Part shown: piece after piece, positions 1-5,892 of the stretch
How the letters are laid out: each line of letters starts with the position of its first letter
Position numbering within the stretch: position 1 is the first letter of the stretch
Source of the DNA: Bacillota bacterium
Lineage (GTDB): Bacteria; Bacillota; Clostridia; Lachnospirales; CAG-274
Direction of reading: 5' to 3'
NCBI GenBank assembly: GCA_017627115.1
Contig: JAGAHK010000364.1
Location: forward strand, 1-5,892
Length of the DNA stretch: 5,892 nucleotides
Notes under the pieces: generated by a model
Seen by the model: the letters and a program-made list of their open reading frames with translations, nothing else
Told to the model about the DNA's origin: nothing
Database searches by the model: none
Made by a program: the position numbers and the translations under genes

Positions 1-95
1 GCTTCGCTGCGACACTTGCAAGTCTGTAAGGATTGCGGACGTTGTCCGCTCCTCGCACGGGCAAAGCCCGCACTGCGGATTAAAGTCTGCGACGC
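1..95. repeat. GC-rich palindromic intergenic repeat, cut by the window edge
   Basis: About 57 of 95 bases are G or C by hand count, and the composition changes sharply at 95/96. The block is made of small palindromes: ACTTGCAAGT (14-23), GCGGAC-GTT-GTCCGC (35-49) and CGGGC-AAA-GCCCG (58-70). Short direct repeats are also present: CTGCGAC (7-13 and 87-93), AAGTCTG (20-26 and 83-89) and TGCGGA (34-39 and 74-79). Several frames on both strands are open, but none has a start, and none gives a recognisable domain. The pattern suggests one copy of a dispersed, foldable intergenic element (REP/RUP-like) rather than a gene. I cannot confirm copy number from one window, and the left end is outside it. 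Confidence 0.5.
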
Positions 96-143
96 TAAAA
101 TTACTTTAATAAAAAATTTTATTTAACAGCAAATAGACAACAT
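96..143. other. AT-rich intergenic spacer
   Basis: This strongly AT-rich stretch lies between the GC-rich repeat and the hairpin. It contains an inverted repeat TAAAATT (96-102) / AATTTTA (115-121) and a run of A then T. No RBS with a following reading frame and no convincing promoter pair is visible. Confidence 0.4.
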
Positions 144-196
144 AAGGGGCTGAACCATTGAATATTATCATATTCTTAATGAGACAGCCCCTTTTT
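144..196. terminator. Long hairpin terminator, stronger in the plus direction
   Basis: The outer stem AAGGGGCTG (144-152) pairs perfectly with CAGCCCCTT (185-193). Inside it, after a 3-by-3 internal loop, CATT (156-159) pairs with AATG (178-181), and GAATAT (160-165) pairs with ATATTC (170-175) around a TATC loop, leaving a 2-nt bulge. On the plus strand the stem runs into TTTTT (192-196) and then a further T-rich stretch to about 210, a good intrinsic terminator. On the minus strand the tail is TTATGTTGTCTATTTG, a poorer U-tract. It starts 20-70 nt downstream of the fumarase stop, so it probably also ends the operon; a bidirectional terminator is the likeliest reading. Confidence 0.7.
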
Positions 197-215
197 GCTT
201 GTTATTTTTTGTATT

Positions 216-764
216 TTATTTTTTGTACTTCTGCGGTTCGGTCTCGTAGAGGTTATTTCCCTCGCAGTCGATTATCACTATACCGGGGAAGTTCTCAACT
301 TCAAGCTCGTGTATGGCTTCAGAGCCGAGGTCTGCGTAGTCCACTACTTTGCACGATCTCACACATTCGCTTATCAGTGCGCCTGCGCCGCCTACCGCGC
401 CTATATACACGGCGGTATTTTTCTTCATAGAGTCTATGACTTCCCTGTTTCTTGCGCCCTTGCCTATCATACAGGTAAGGCCGAGATCCATTGTCTTGGG
501 CGAATAAGCGTCCATGCGGTAGCTTGTTGTGGGACCGACCGAGCCTATGGGTTCGCCCGGCTTTGCAGGTGCGGGACCCGCAAAGTAGATAGCGGCGTTG
601 TTGAGGTCTATCGGCAGGGGTATGCCCTTTTCAAGATTTTCGAGCATACGCTTGTGCGCCGCATCGCGTGCGGTGTATATCGTGCCCGTTATCTCTACAC
701 TGTCGCCTGCTTTAAGGTCCTTGACCATATCTTTTGTTATAGGTGTTCTCAATATTTTTTTCAT
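216..764 (-). CDS. Class I fumarate hydratase, beta subunit (FumA C-terminal/TtdB-like)
   Basis: This 182-residue protein matches the C-terminal (beta) part of class I, iron-sulfur fumarases and L-tartrate dehydratases. Together with an alpha subunit it forms the enzyme that interconverts fumarate and malate; the alpha subunit carries the [4Fe-4S] cluster cysteines, while beta helps build the substrate site. Diagnostic blocks are GTIYTARDAAHKR (27-39), GPAPAKPGEPIGS (63-75), GPTTSYRMDAY (77-87), IGKG (100-103), GGAGAL (125-130) and EVENFPGIVIIDCEGN (155-170). The length is normal for a stand-alone beta subunit and no motif is broken. Fumarase versus tartrate dehydratase cannot be separated from sequence alone; fumarase is likelier in this kind of bacterium. 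The gene is sometimes called fumB in two-subunit systems, not to be confused with E. coli fumB. The oddity is context: the alpha gene, normally just upstream, is absent, and a membrane protein gene sits there instead. It is the last gene of the cluster. Confidence 0.93.
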   Translation of the reverse strand: MKKILRTPITKDMVKDLKAGDSVEITGTIYTARDAAHKRMLENLEKGIPLPIDLNNAAIYFAGPAPAKPGEPIGSVGPTTSYRMDAYSPKTMDLGLTCMIGKGARNREVIDSMKKNTAVYIGAVGGAGALISECVRSCKVVDYADLGSEAIHELEVENFPGIVIIDCEGNNLYETEPQKYKK

Positions 765-772
765 GCCGTACA

Positions 773-778
773 CTCCTT
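773..778 (-). promoter_or_regulatory. Ribosome binding site that fixes the fumarase beta start
   Basis: AAGGAG on the minus strand lies 8 nt before the ATG at 764. The upstream in-frame GTG at 773 overlaps this site, so it cannot be the start served by it. Confidence 0.75.
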
Positions 779-780
779 GT

Positions 781-2433
781 TCAGCCTATTCTGTCGGCGA
801 TATTCTCGTCAAACAGCAGTAACACATACCACTCGTCCGTGGTATCGTCAACAAATGTTGCTCTGGCTGCGACTATCGGGTCTATCTCCTTCAGTCTTGC
901 GTATTCGTTTCTGTCAAGCAGCATAAAATATGTCTCTTTATCCTTGTGTTCCGTATCGCTGAACCAGTTTATATTGCTCTGATAGCTTATTTTTCGCAGA
1001 CCCTCGTCTTTCAGGTCCACACCGCTCACCTGTATCTTGTCGCCTGCAAGCACGGAGGTCGCATTTGCGTTCCAGAAGCTTGCATAGCCGTAGGTGCAGC
1101 CGTATTTTTGCAGCAGGGCAAGTTTTCTGCCGTTGTCGGACTTATCGAAGTCCTTGTCGGCTTTTGCGATATTCACAAGCGCCGCGCCTGCGCAAATTAC
1201 AAAAAGTATATAAACAAGCGAGGAAAAACGCAGATATTTCTTTTCCTCCGAAAGCTCCTTCAAAAAGAAAAAGCAGTATACGATAGAGGTGCAGTATACG
1301 GGCGAAAGACGCCAATTGCCTGCGCTCAGCTTGCCGAATATCCAGCCGATAAGCACAAGCACGCTGCTTACCCAATGTGCGATAAATACCATTTTCGTTT
1401 CCGTATGCTTCATTTTTTCATAGGTGAAAATGCGGTAAACGGGTATCGAAACGATAAAGGCGTTCAAAAACAAACGCAGTATATTTATTATGGATTTTCC
1501 GCTCATCAGGTCGTCGCCTTTTTCGATATCGACACCCGCAAGCGAAAGCCAATTGGTCAGAAGACTGTGTATATGGTCAAACCATGTGTCGCTGCTTTCA
1601 AATTTCGAGAATGATTCGGCATAGCCCGCCTTTATTTCGCCTGCAAGCGCTGCGCCAAATTTAAGCCCGAGGCCTGCGGCTATGACAAGCGCAAGCCCGA
1701 TGCCCATTACTTTAAGATTATCCTTTGCAAGTATGTTTTCGATGTCAAAATCCAGCCATATTGCCGCAATAAGGGCGGCGGCTGTCGGGAAAACAAAGAT
1801 AGTGAGAGCCTGTACGCCGTTTGTTGAGGCAAGCACGCAAAGCACTGCCAGCGCGGCGGCGGGGATAATAAGCTTTTTGCCTGTTTCGCTGCGGTTTTGG
1901 TATATCCTGAAAGCAAGGAAAAGACCGAAGAACAGAAACAGCAGTCCAAGGCTGTAATATATGGTGTGTCCCCAGAATATCTCGCGCAGTTTCTTGCTTG
2001 CACTCAACAGAAAGAAGGTGCAGAAATACGAGACAGAAATGCTGTAAAGCCCGAAACCTGCCTGTTTGAGCATAAGCACAAAGCCAATGGTAAAAAGGAT
2101 AAGAAAGGCTATCATGCCTATGGCGTGTGTGGTGTAGCTTACGCCTGTAATGCCGATAAACAGCTGCATAATAAGGCTTATGCCAAAAGGCAGCAGACAG
2201 GCATAACCGAAATCGGGGTTGAGGATGCACTTGCCGTCATAGCCTGCCTGTGCCCACATTATTGTATCCGTACAGTCGGAGTGGAAATCTATCTTGCCCG
2301 GTACAAGTATGTAGTAGACCACATAGAAAAACGTCAGTGCCATAAACGCATATGCACCTATATCAAGTGCCAGCTGCGGACCGTATGAGCCTGCCTGCTC
2401 GGCGGTGTTTTTTTTATTTGTATTTTTACTCAT
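781..2433 (-). CDS. Polytopic membrane protein, possible GT-C glycosyltransferase
   Basis: This 550-residue integral membrane protein has about twelve hydrophobic segments by eye, near residues 24-45, 79-96, 104-121, 129-144, 156-175, 187-203, 207-226, 240-262, 315-336, 347-366, 376-391 and 402-422. A polar C-terminal region (423-550) follows and looks like a separate folded domain. The loop after the first segment, D49-F-H-S-D53-C-T-D56, is rich in acidic residues, as in GT-C glycosyltransferases (PMT/ArnT type), where such a loop residue helps catalysis from a polyprenyl-phosphate sugar. This topology and loop suggest a membrane glycosyltransferase, but I cannot place it in a named family. 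The short N-terminus is charged and no cleavable signal is apparent. A weak GGGGAAG site lies 5 nt before the ATG. The neighbouring Glf-like flavoprotein gene, 19 nt upstream, supports a role in surface glycan assembly. A transporter or flippase is the main alternative. The stop is 16 nt before the fumarase gene. Confidence 0.8.
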   Translation of the reverse strand: MSKNTNKKNTAEQAGSYGPQLALDIGAYAFMALTFFYVVYYILVPGKIDFHSDCTDTIMWAQAGYDGKCILNPDFGYACLLPFGISLIMQLFIGITGVSYTTHAIGMIAFLILFTIGFVLMLKQAGFGLYSISVSYFCTFFLLSASKKLREIFWGHTIYYSLGLLFLFFGLFLAFRIYQNRSETGKKLIIPAAALAVLCVLASTNGVQALTIFVFPTAAALIAAIWLDFDIENILAKDNLKVMGIGLALVIAAGLGLKFGAALAGEIKAGYAESFSKFESSDTWFDHIHSLLTNWLSLAGVDIEKGDDLMSGKSIINILRLFLNAFIVSIPVYRIFTYEKMKHTETKMVFIAHWVSSVLVLIGWIFGKLSAGNWRLSPVYCTSIVYCFFFLKELSEEKKYLRFSSLVYILFVICAGAALVNIAKADKDFDKSDNGRKLALLQKYGCTYGYASFWNANATSVLAGDKIQVSGVDLKDEGLRKISYQSNINWFSDTEHKDKETYFMLLDRNEYARLKEIDPIVAARATFVDDTTDEWYVLLLFDENIADRIG

Positions 2434-2452
2434 TTTATCTTCCCCGTAAACC

Positions 2453-4000
2453 TTATTTCTTCTCGTGGTATTCTTTTTCGGTATTTACGTTCCAGATATT
2501 GGTCTTGTCCTTGCTGCCGTTTAAGATATTCTTGACGGTCTCGAAAGATGTTACCATGGAGTGATCCATATTGTTGTATCTGTGCTGACCGTTTCTGCCT
2601 ACGCAGTAAAGGTTTTCAAAGCCGCTTAAATAGCCCACAAGCTCGTCTATCCTGTCGTATGTGTCAAAGTATGCGGGATATGCCTTTTTAACCTTTTCGC
2701 GGTGGCTGTCAAGCACTTCTTCCCTGTCCACAACACCCATTTTCACAAGTTCGTTTATGGCAAGCTTAACACATTCGTCGTCGGAGAGGTTCCAGAAATC
2801 GTCGCCCTCGTCGCAGAAGTATTCAAGGCCTATCCATACGGTCTTTTCGGGGTCGCTTACCATATAGGGCGACCAGTTGTTGAATATCTGTATCCTGCCC
2901 AGCTTAACGCCGACATCCTGAACGTATATCCAGCAGTCGGGAACGATATTTCCGAGTGTCTTGATGTTCGTTTCGTTAACAAGGTTGAGTTTGTTGACAA
3001 GCAGACCGACCGTAACGAAATCGCGGTAGGGCAGACCTGCCGCTATTTTTGCCATGTCCGCAGGCACGTCTTTCATGTCGTTTACAAGGTCCTTTACGGG
3101 CATTGAAGAAATGAAGATATCGCCCTCCATCGTCTTTTCCTCGCCGTCAAGGGTGTAGGTAACGCTCTCGATCTTGCCGTCTTTGTTGTTTATGCCCTTT
3201 ACCGATGCGTTCATTATTATCTCGCCGCCCATGCCGCGTATCTCGTCGGCAGCGGTCTCCCAGAGCTGACCGGGGCCGTATTTGGGGTAGATGAATTCCT
3301 CTATGAGCGAGGTCTCGACCTTGCGGTTCTTGCCCGGTACAAGCTTGCCGAACATATCCTTGATAACAGCTGTTATCGAAAGACCCTTAACACGCTGTGA
3401 GCCCCAATCCGCCGAGATCTCGCGCGGATGTCTGCCCCAGAGCTTTTCGGTGTAGCCCTCGAAGAACATAGAGTAAAGTACCCTGCCGAAGCGGTTTATG
3501 TAGAAGTTTTCAAGGCAGTCCTCGGGCTTTTTGACAAGGGCTGCTTTAAGGTAGCTGAAACCTGCTTTCATAGTGCGCACGAAGCCCATATTTTTGAATG
3601 TCTGCCATTTCATACTAACGGGATAGTCAAAGAATTTCTTTAAGTAGTATATACGCGAAACACGCTGTCTTACAAGCATTACGCGGTCTGTTGTTTCGGG
3701 GTCGGGGCCGCCCTGTGCAAGTGCCTTTTCCCTGCCGAGCTTTTTATCGTCAAATGACGGCTTGCCCTGCATTGGCATAAGGTTTTTCCACCATGCCATA
3801 ACGCTGTCGTCCTTGCTGAAAAAGCGGTGGCCGCCTATATCCATACGGTTGCCGTTATAGCGCACCGTGCGTGATATACCGCCGATAGCATCACTCTCTT
3901 CAAGGATAGTCACCTTGTATTCGCCCTTGCCCTGTTTTAACAGTTCATATGCGGCGGTAAGACCTGCGGGGCCTGCGCCGATAATAACTACATTTTTCAT
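2453..4000 (-). CDS. NAD(P)/FAD-dependent oxidoreductase, UDP-galactopyranose mutase/HemY-like
   Basis: This 515-residue flavoprotein opens with a dinucleotide-binding Rossmann motif (G8-A-G10-P-A-G13), then the second strand ending in E34-E35 and the GG-x-S-R signature (40-44) that contacts FAD in the amine-oxidase/protoporphyrinogen-oxidase superfamily. [10 protein letters not shown] (53-62) and [18 protein letters not shown] (465-482) resemble the matching segments of UDP-galactopyranose mutase (Glf), whose C-terminal motif is of the form GR-x(4)-YKYYDMD. F-F-D-Y-P (123-127) also recalls Glf. It is much longer than bacterial Glf (about 370-390 residues), so it is probably not a standard galactofuranose mutase; it fits the broad COG1232-type family, often found beside glycosyltransferase genes. 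No signal peptide or membrane segment is evident, so it is probably cytoplasmic. It sits 17 nt after the deaminase and 19 nt before a membrane protein gene. Fold and FAD binding are secure; substrate is unknown. True protoporphyrinogen oxidase is unlikely, with no heme genes nearby. Confidence 0.85.
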   Translation of the reverse strand: MKNVVIIGAGPAGLTAAYELLKQGKGEYKVTILEESDAIGGISRTVRYNGNRMDIGGHRFFSKDDSVMAWWKNLMPMQGKPSFDDKKLGREKALAQGGPDPETTDRVMLVRQRVSRIYYLKKFFDYPVSMKWQTFKNMGFVRTMKAGFSYLKAALVKKPEDCLENFYINRFGRVLYSMFFEGYTEKLWGRHPREISADWGSQRVKGLSITAVIKDMFGKLVPGKNRKVETSLIEEFIYPKYGPGQLWETAADEIRGMGGEIIMNASVKGINNKDGKIESVTYTLDGEEKTMEGDIFISSMPVKDLVNDMKDVPADMAKIAAGLPYRDFVTVGLLVNKLNLVNETNIKTLGNIVPDCWIYVQDVGVKLGRIQIFNNWSPYMVSDPEKTVWIGLEYFCDEGDDFWNLSDDECVKLAINELVKMGVVDREEVLDSHREKVKKAYPAYFDTYDRIDELVGYLSGFENLYCVGRNGQHRYNNMDHSMVTSFETVKNILNGSKDKTNIWNVNTEKEYHEKK

Positions 4001-4007
4001 TTGTTTG

Positions 4008-4014
4008 CTCCTTT
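4008..4014 (-). promoter_or_regulatory. Ribosome binding site of the flavoprotein gene
   Basis: AAAGGAG on the minus strand lies 7 nt before the ATG at 4000 and within the 17-nt gap after the deaminase stop. It is near-canonical and settles the flavoprotein start. Confidence 0.75.
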
Positions 4015-4017
4015 ATG

Positions 4018-4473
4018 TTAATACATAGTTTTGTTTTCGATTTTTTTGTAATCCTCAAACAGTTTCAGACATTCGTCCCTGTCGGTCTCCTCAATGCAAA
4101 ACGGGGTCTCGCCGTTGAGTACCTTATAAAAATCGCTGTCTTTAAAGCCTATATCTTCGCTGTCGGCTATATTGCAGCCGTAAAAAACACGGTCTATGCC
4201 TGCCCACAGGGTCGCACCCATACACATCGGGCAGGGCTGGGCTGTGGTGTATATATCACAGCCTTTGAGTGAAAAATCATAAACATTTTTGCAGGCATCG
4301 CGTATTGCCATTATCTCGCCGTGGCAGGTGGGGTCGCTGTTTTTGACAACGCAGTTGTGACCCCTGCCTATTATCCTGCCGTCACGCACTATCACAGCGC
4401 CGAACGGACCGCCGTGACCTGCGTTTATGCCTGTGTAGGCTTCGGAAATTGCTTCTTGCATATATTTGTTCAT
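4018..4473 (-). CDS. guaD: Guanine deaminase-like zinc nucleobase deaminase (CDA fold)
   Basis: This is a 151-residue protein of the cytidine deaminase fold. The zinc site is visible: H51-G-E53, with E53 the catalytic proton shuttle, and P80-C81-P-M-C84 giving the two cysteine ligands. GGPFGAVIV (21-29) and N40 form the expected substrate pocket. It aligns by eye along its length with the Bacillus subtilis guanine deaminase GuaD, including the stretch GF-x-D (109-112), where D112 matches the second acidic residue of that enzyme, and a C-terminal tail ending in tyrosine, as in the domain-swapped GuaD dimer. Guanine deaminase converts guanine to xanthine and ammonia in purine salvage or nitrogen scavenging. 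The related tRNA adenosine deaminase TadA shares the zinc motifs, but the GuaD-like tail argues against it. Glycine replaces the usual alanine in the HAE motif, which I regard as tolerated. Its ATG overlaps the murC TGA (ATGA), suggesting translational coupling; a GGGGGAAAG site within murC lies 9 nt upstream. Exact substrate is not proven. Confidence 0.8.
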   Translation of the reverse strand: MNKYMQEAISEAYTGINAGHGGPFGAVIVRDGRIIGRGHNCVVKNSDPTCHGEIMAIRDACKNVYDFSLKGCDIYTTAQPCPMCMGATLWAGIDRVFYGCNIADSEDIGFKDSDFYKVLNGETPFCIEETDRDECLKLFEDYKKIENKTMY

Positions 4474-5834
4474 TTTATGATACTTTCCCCCAGTTTATAT
4501 ACATCGCCTGCGCCCATTGTTACAAGCATATCGCCTTTTTGGCAGTTTTGTCTCAAAAACTCCTCCGCAGTCTTGAAATCGCCGCAGTAGTGAGCCTTTG
4601 CACCGCCCTTTGCGTTTATCTTCCCGGCAAGGTCGCGTGAATGTACAAGACCCGTGTCCTTTTCCCTTGCCGCATAGATGTCAAGCAGAACTACCTCGTC
4701 CGCCTTGCTCAATGCTTCCGCAAACTCGTCAAGAAGATCGTGTGTGCGGGTGTAGGTGTGGGGCTGGAAAGCTATCCACAGTTTGTTTATCCTGCCCGAG
4801 CGCGCGCTGTTTATGGTAGCCGCTATCTCGGTGGGGTGATGTGCATAGTCATCGACTACCGCAACGCCGCCGAATTCACCCTTATGCTGAAAACGTCTGT
4901 CAACGCCCTTGTAATTGTCGATGCCCTCGACTATATCGGCGGTCTCGAGGCCGTATACCTTTGCAAGCGCAAATGCCGCAAGAGAATTGTAAACATTGTG
5001 CAGACCCGGGATGGAGAGCTTTATATCAGCCTGCTTTTCGCCTTTGAAGTATGCGGAATAGCTGCCGAAACCGAACTCGTCAAAGCTGATGTTTTCGGCT
5101 GTCCAGTCGCCGTTTTTGCCGTAGGTCACGATTTTTGCGCCTACACCCTCCGTTACTTTTTCAATGTCTTTTATATCGCTGTTTACAACAAGGGTGCCGC
5201 CCTTTGGCAGACGTTTTGCGAATGTGTTGAACGAGCGGTATATATGCTCAAGGTCCTCAAAATAATCGGTGTGGTCTTTATCCACGTTGAGTATGACTGC
5301 GCTGTGAGGATTGAATTTCAGGAAGCTGTCCTGATATTCGCAGGTCTCAAGCAGGAAAAAGTCCCTGCCGCCTATGCGGAAATTGCCGCCTATCGAGGGC
5401 AGTATGCCGCCGAGAGAGATAGTCGGGTCTTTCTTTGCCGCAAGGAAGATCTCCGAAAGGATGGAAGAGGTCGTTGTCTTGCCGTGTGTGCCTGCGACCG
5501 AAACGGGATATTTGTATGTAAGCATCATCATGCCCACAAGTGCCGCACGATCTATGACCTCTGCGCCGCTCTGTCTTGCCGCGATAAGCTCGGGATTGTC
5601 GGCGGATATGGCGGCGGTGTAAACTATAAGGTCATATTCGGGACGGATGTTCTCCGCACGCTGACCTATATATACCTTTATGCCGCATTTTTCAAGACGC
5701 TCCGTCAGCTCCGATGCCTTCGAGTCGCTGCCCGATACCGTCTTGCCCTCGCTTAAAAGTATCTCCGCAAGGCTTGACATACTTATGCCGCCTATGCCTA
5801 TAAAATGTATTCTGTTATAATCTGCTAAATTCAT
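4470..5834 (-). CDS. murC: UDP-N-acetylmuramate--L-alanine ligase (MurC)
   Basis: This cytoplasmic ATP-dependent ligase adds L-alanine to UDP-N-acetylmuramate, the first amino acid of the peptidoglycan stem peptide. The 454-residue length fits the family (roughly 430-490). Three Mur-ligase domains are visible. The N-terminal Rossmann domain binds the UDP-sugar and carries GIGGISMS (13-20). The central ATPase domain has the P-loop GTHGKTTT (115-122), LETCEYQDSFL (162-172), NVDKDHTDYF (183-192) and PGLHNVYNSLAA (276-287). The C-terminal domain has DDYAHHPTEI (328-337), FQPHTYTRT (356-364) and GAGD (441-444). HNVYN and DDYAHHPTE are typical of MurC rather than MurD, MurE or MurF. The start at 5834 is chosen because the protein then begins just before the Rossmann fold, with an RBS 10 nt upstream. 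It is the first gene of the cluster, and its TGA overlaps the ATG of the next gene. No frameshift or missing motif is seen. Confidence 0.97.
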   Translation of the reverse strand: MNLADYNRIHFIGIGGISMSSLAEILLSEGKTVSGSDSKASELTERLEKCGIKVYIGQRAENIRPEYDLIVYTAAISADNPELIAARQSGAEVIDRAALVGMMMLTYKYPVSVAGTHGKTTTSSILSEIFLAAKKDPTISLGGILPSIGGNFRIGGRDFFLLETCEYQDSFLKFNPHSAVILNVDKDHTDYFEDLEHIYRSFNTFAKRLPKGGTLVVNSDIKDIEKVTEGVGAKIVTYGKNGDWTAENISFDEFGFGSYSAYFKGEKQADIKLSIPGLHNVYNSLAAFALAKVYGLETADIVEGIDNYKGVDRRFQHKGEFGGVAVVDDYAHHPTEIAATINSARSGRINKLWIAFQPHTYTRTHDLLDEFAEALSKADEVVLLDIYAAREKDTGLVHSRDLAGKINAKGGAKAHYCGDFKTAEEFLRQNCQKGDMLVTMGAGDVYKLGESIIK

Positions 5835-5844
5835 TTTTATAAAA

Positions 5845-5853
5845 CCCCTTTCC
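5845..5853 (-). promoter_or_regulatory. Ribosome binding site that fixes the murC start
   Basis: The minus-strand sequence GGAAAGGGG ends 10 nt before the ATG at 5834. It is purine rich but not a canonical AGGAGG. It supports the start at 5834 over the in-frame ATG at 5882, which lies inside the predicted promoter. Confidence 0.55.
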
Positions 5854-5872
5854 GGATCTTGTATATATCTAT

Positions 5873-5881
5873 AGTATAACA
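5873..5881 (-). promoter_or_regulatory. Extended -10 promoter element upstream of murC
   Basis: Read on the minus strand, the sequence is TG-T-TATACT: a TGn extension (5881-5879) followed by a -10 hexamer (5878-5873) with one mismatch to TATAAT. Transcription would start near 5866-5869, giving a leader of about 32-35 nt before the murC ATG. With a standard 17-nt spacer the -35 box would lie just beyond the right edge of the window, so it cannot be examined. This is the only promoter-like site I can support for the five-gene cluster. It is a vegetative sigma-factor-type element by resemblance only. Confidence 0.5.
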
Positions 5882-5892
5882 TAAATCCGTAA

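Noticed and set aside
1..126. End of a plus-strand protein (open from the window edge to a TAA at 124-126, with a C-x-x-C-x-x-C motif near residues 9-15)
   Set aside because: Other frames on the opposite strand of the same GC-rich block are also open, so openness is not informative. The palindromic make-up fits a non-coding repeat better, although a gene entering from the left cannot be fully excluded.
762..773. GTG at 773 as the fumarase beta start
   Set aside because: The AAGGAG ribosome site overlaps this codon, so only the ATG at 764 is correctly spaced.
195..926. A 243-codon open frame on the plus strand across the fumarase gene
   Set aside because: It is antisense to fumarase beta and the end of the membrane protein gene, begins in the terminator T-tract and has no recognisable motif.
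946..1614. A 222-codon open frame on the plus strand opposite the membrane protein
   Set aside because: It is antisense to a well-supported membrane protein gene, with no domain or start signal of its own.
4641..5756. A 371-codon open frame on the plus strand opposite murC
   Set aside because: It lies wholly antisense to a complete, motif-intact murC. Its translation shows no domain and has the valine/tyrosine/cysteine-rich look of a codon-bias shadow, and there is no RBS context.
5835..5866. Riboswitch or T-box in the murC leader
   Set aside because: The predicted leader is only about 32 nt, with no stable hairpin or antiterminator.
5832..5882. In-frame upstream ATG at 5882 as the murC start
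   Set aside because: It sits inside the predicted extended -10 element, and the added 16 residues precede the normal Mur N-terminus; the ATG at 5834 has an RBS at suitable spacing.
1..5892. CRISPR array, tRNA or rRNA genes, integrase or transposase
   Set aside because: No regularly spaced direct repeats, cloverleaf-like sequence, rRNA-like stretch or recombinase motifs were seen on either strand.

Overview
The window looks like part of the chromosome of a low-to-mid GC Firmicute, most likely a clostridial gut or rumen bacterium of the Ruminococcus/Oscillospiraceae kind. The clues are codon usage, a clostridial style of two-subunit (class I) fumarase, a Firmicutes-type guanine-deaminase-like protein, and a GC-rich palindromic intergenic element at the left edge. 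The taxonomic call is inference; there is no rRNA or other firm marker.

All five genes are on the minus strand and are packed as one apparent operon, read from right to left. An extended -10 promoter element (5873-5881) lies just upstream of murC (4470-5834), the UDP-N-acetylmuramate--L-alanine ligase of peptidoglycan synthesis. Next come a GuaD-like nucleobase deaminase (4018-4473) that overlaps murC by 4 nt, a 515-residue UDP-galactopyranose-mutase/HemY-like flavoprotein (2453-4000), a 550-residue polytopic membrane protein with GT-C glycosyltransferase character (781-2433), and the beta subunit of a class I fumarate hydratase (216-764). The gaps between genes are -4, 17, 19 and 16 nt. I see no terminator or convincing internal promoter between them, so one transcript is the simplest reading.

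To the left of the operon is a long hairpin (144-193) that probably ends transcription. Its T-tract is on the plus-strand side, so it suits a transcript arriving from the left better than the operon. Beyond it are an AT-rich spacer (96-143) and a GC-rich block of short hairpins and repeats (1-95) that looks like one copy, cut by the window edge, of a dispersed repeat.

Functionally, murC is cell-wall synthesis. The flavoprotein and membrane protein could form a pair acting on an undecaprenyl- or nucleotide-linked sugar for a surface glycan, but this is inference. The deaminase (purine salvage) and the fumarase beta subunit (central metabolism) have no obvious link to that theme. The fumarase beta gene stands without its alpha partner anywhere in the window. 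I did not find a clear new defence or mobile system. The best leads are the flavoprotein/membrane-protein pair, the orphan fumarase beta gene and the left-edge repeat.
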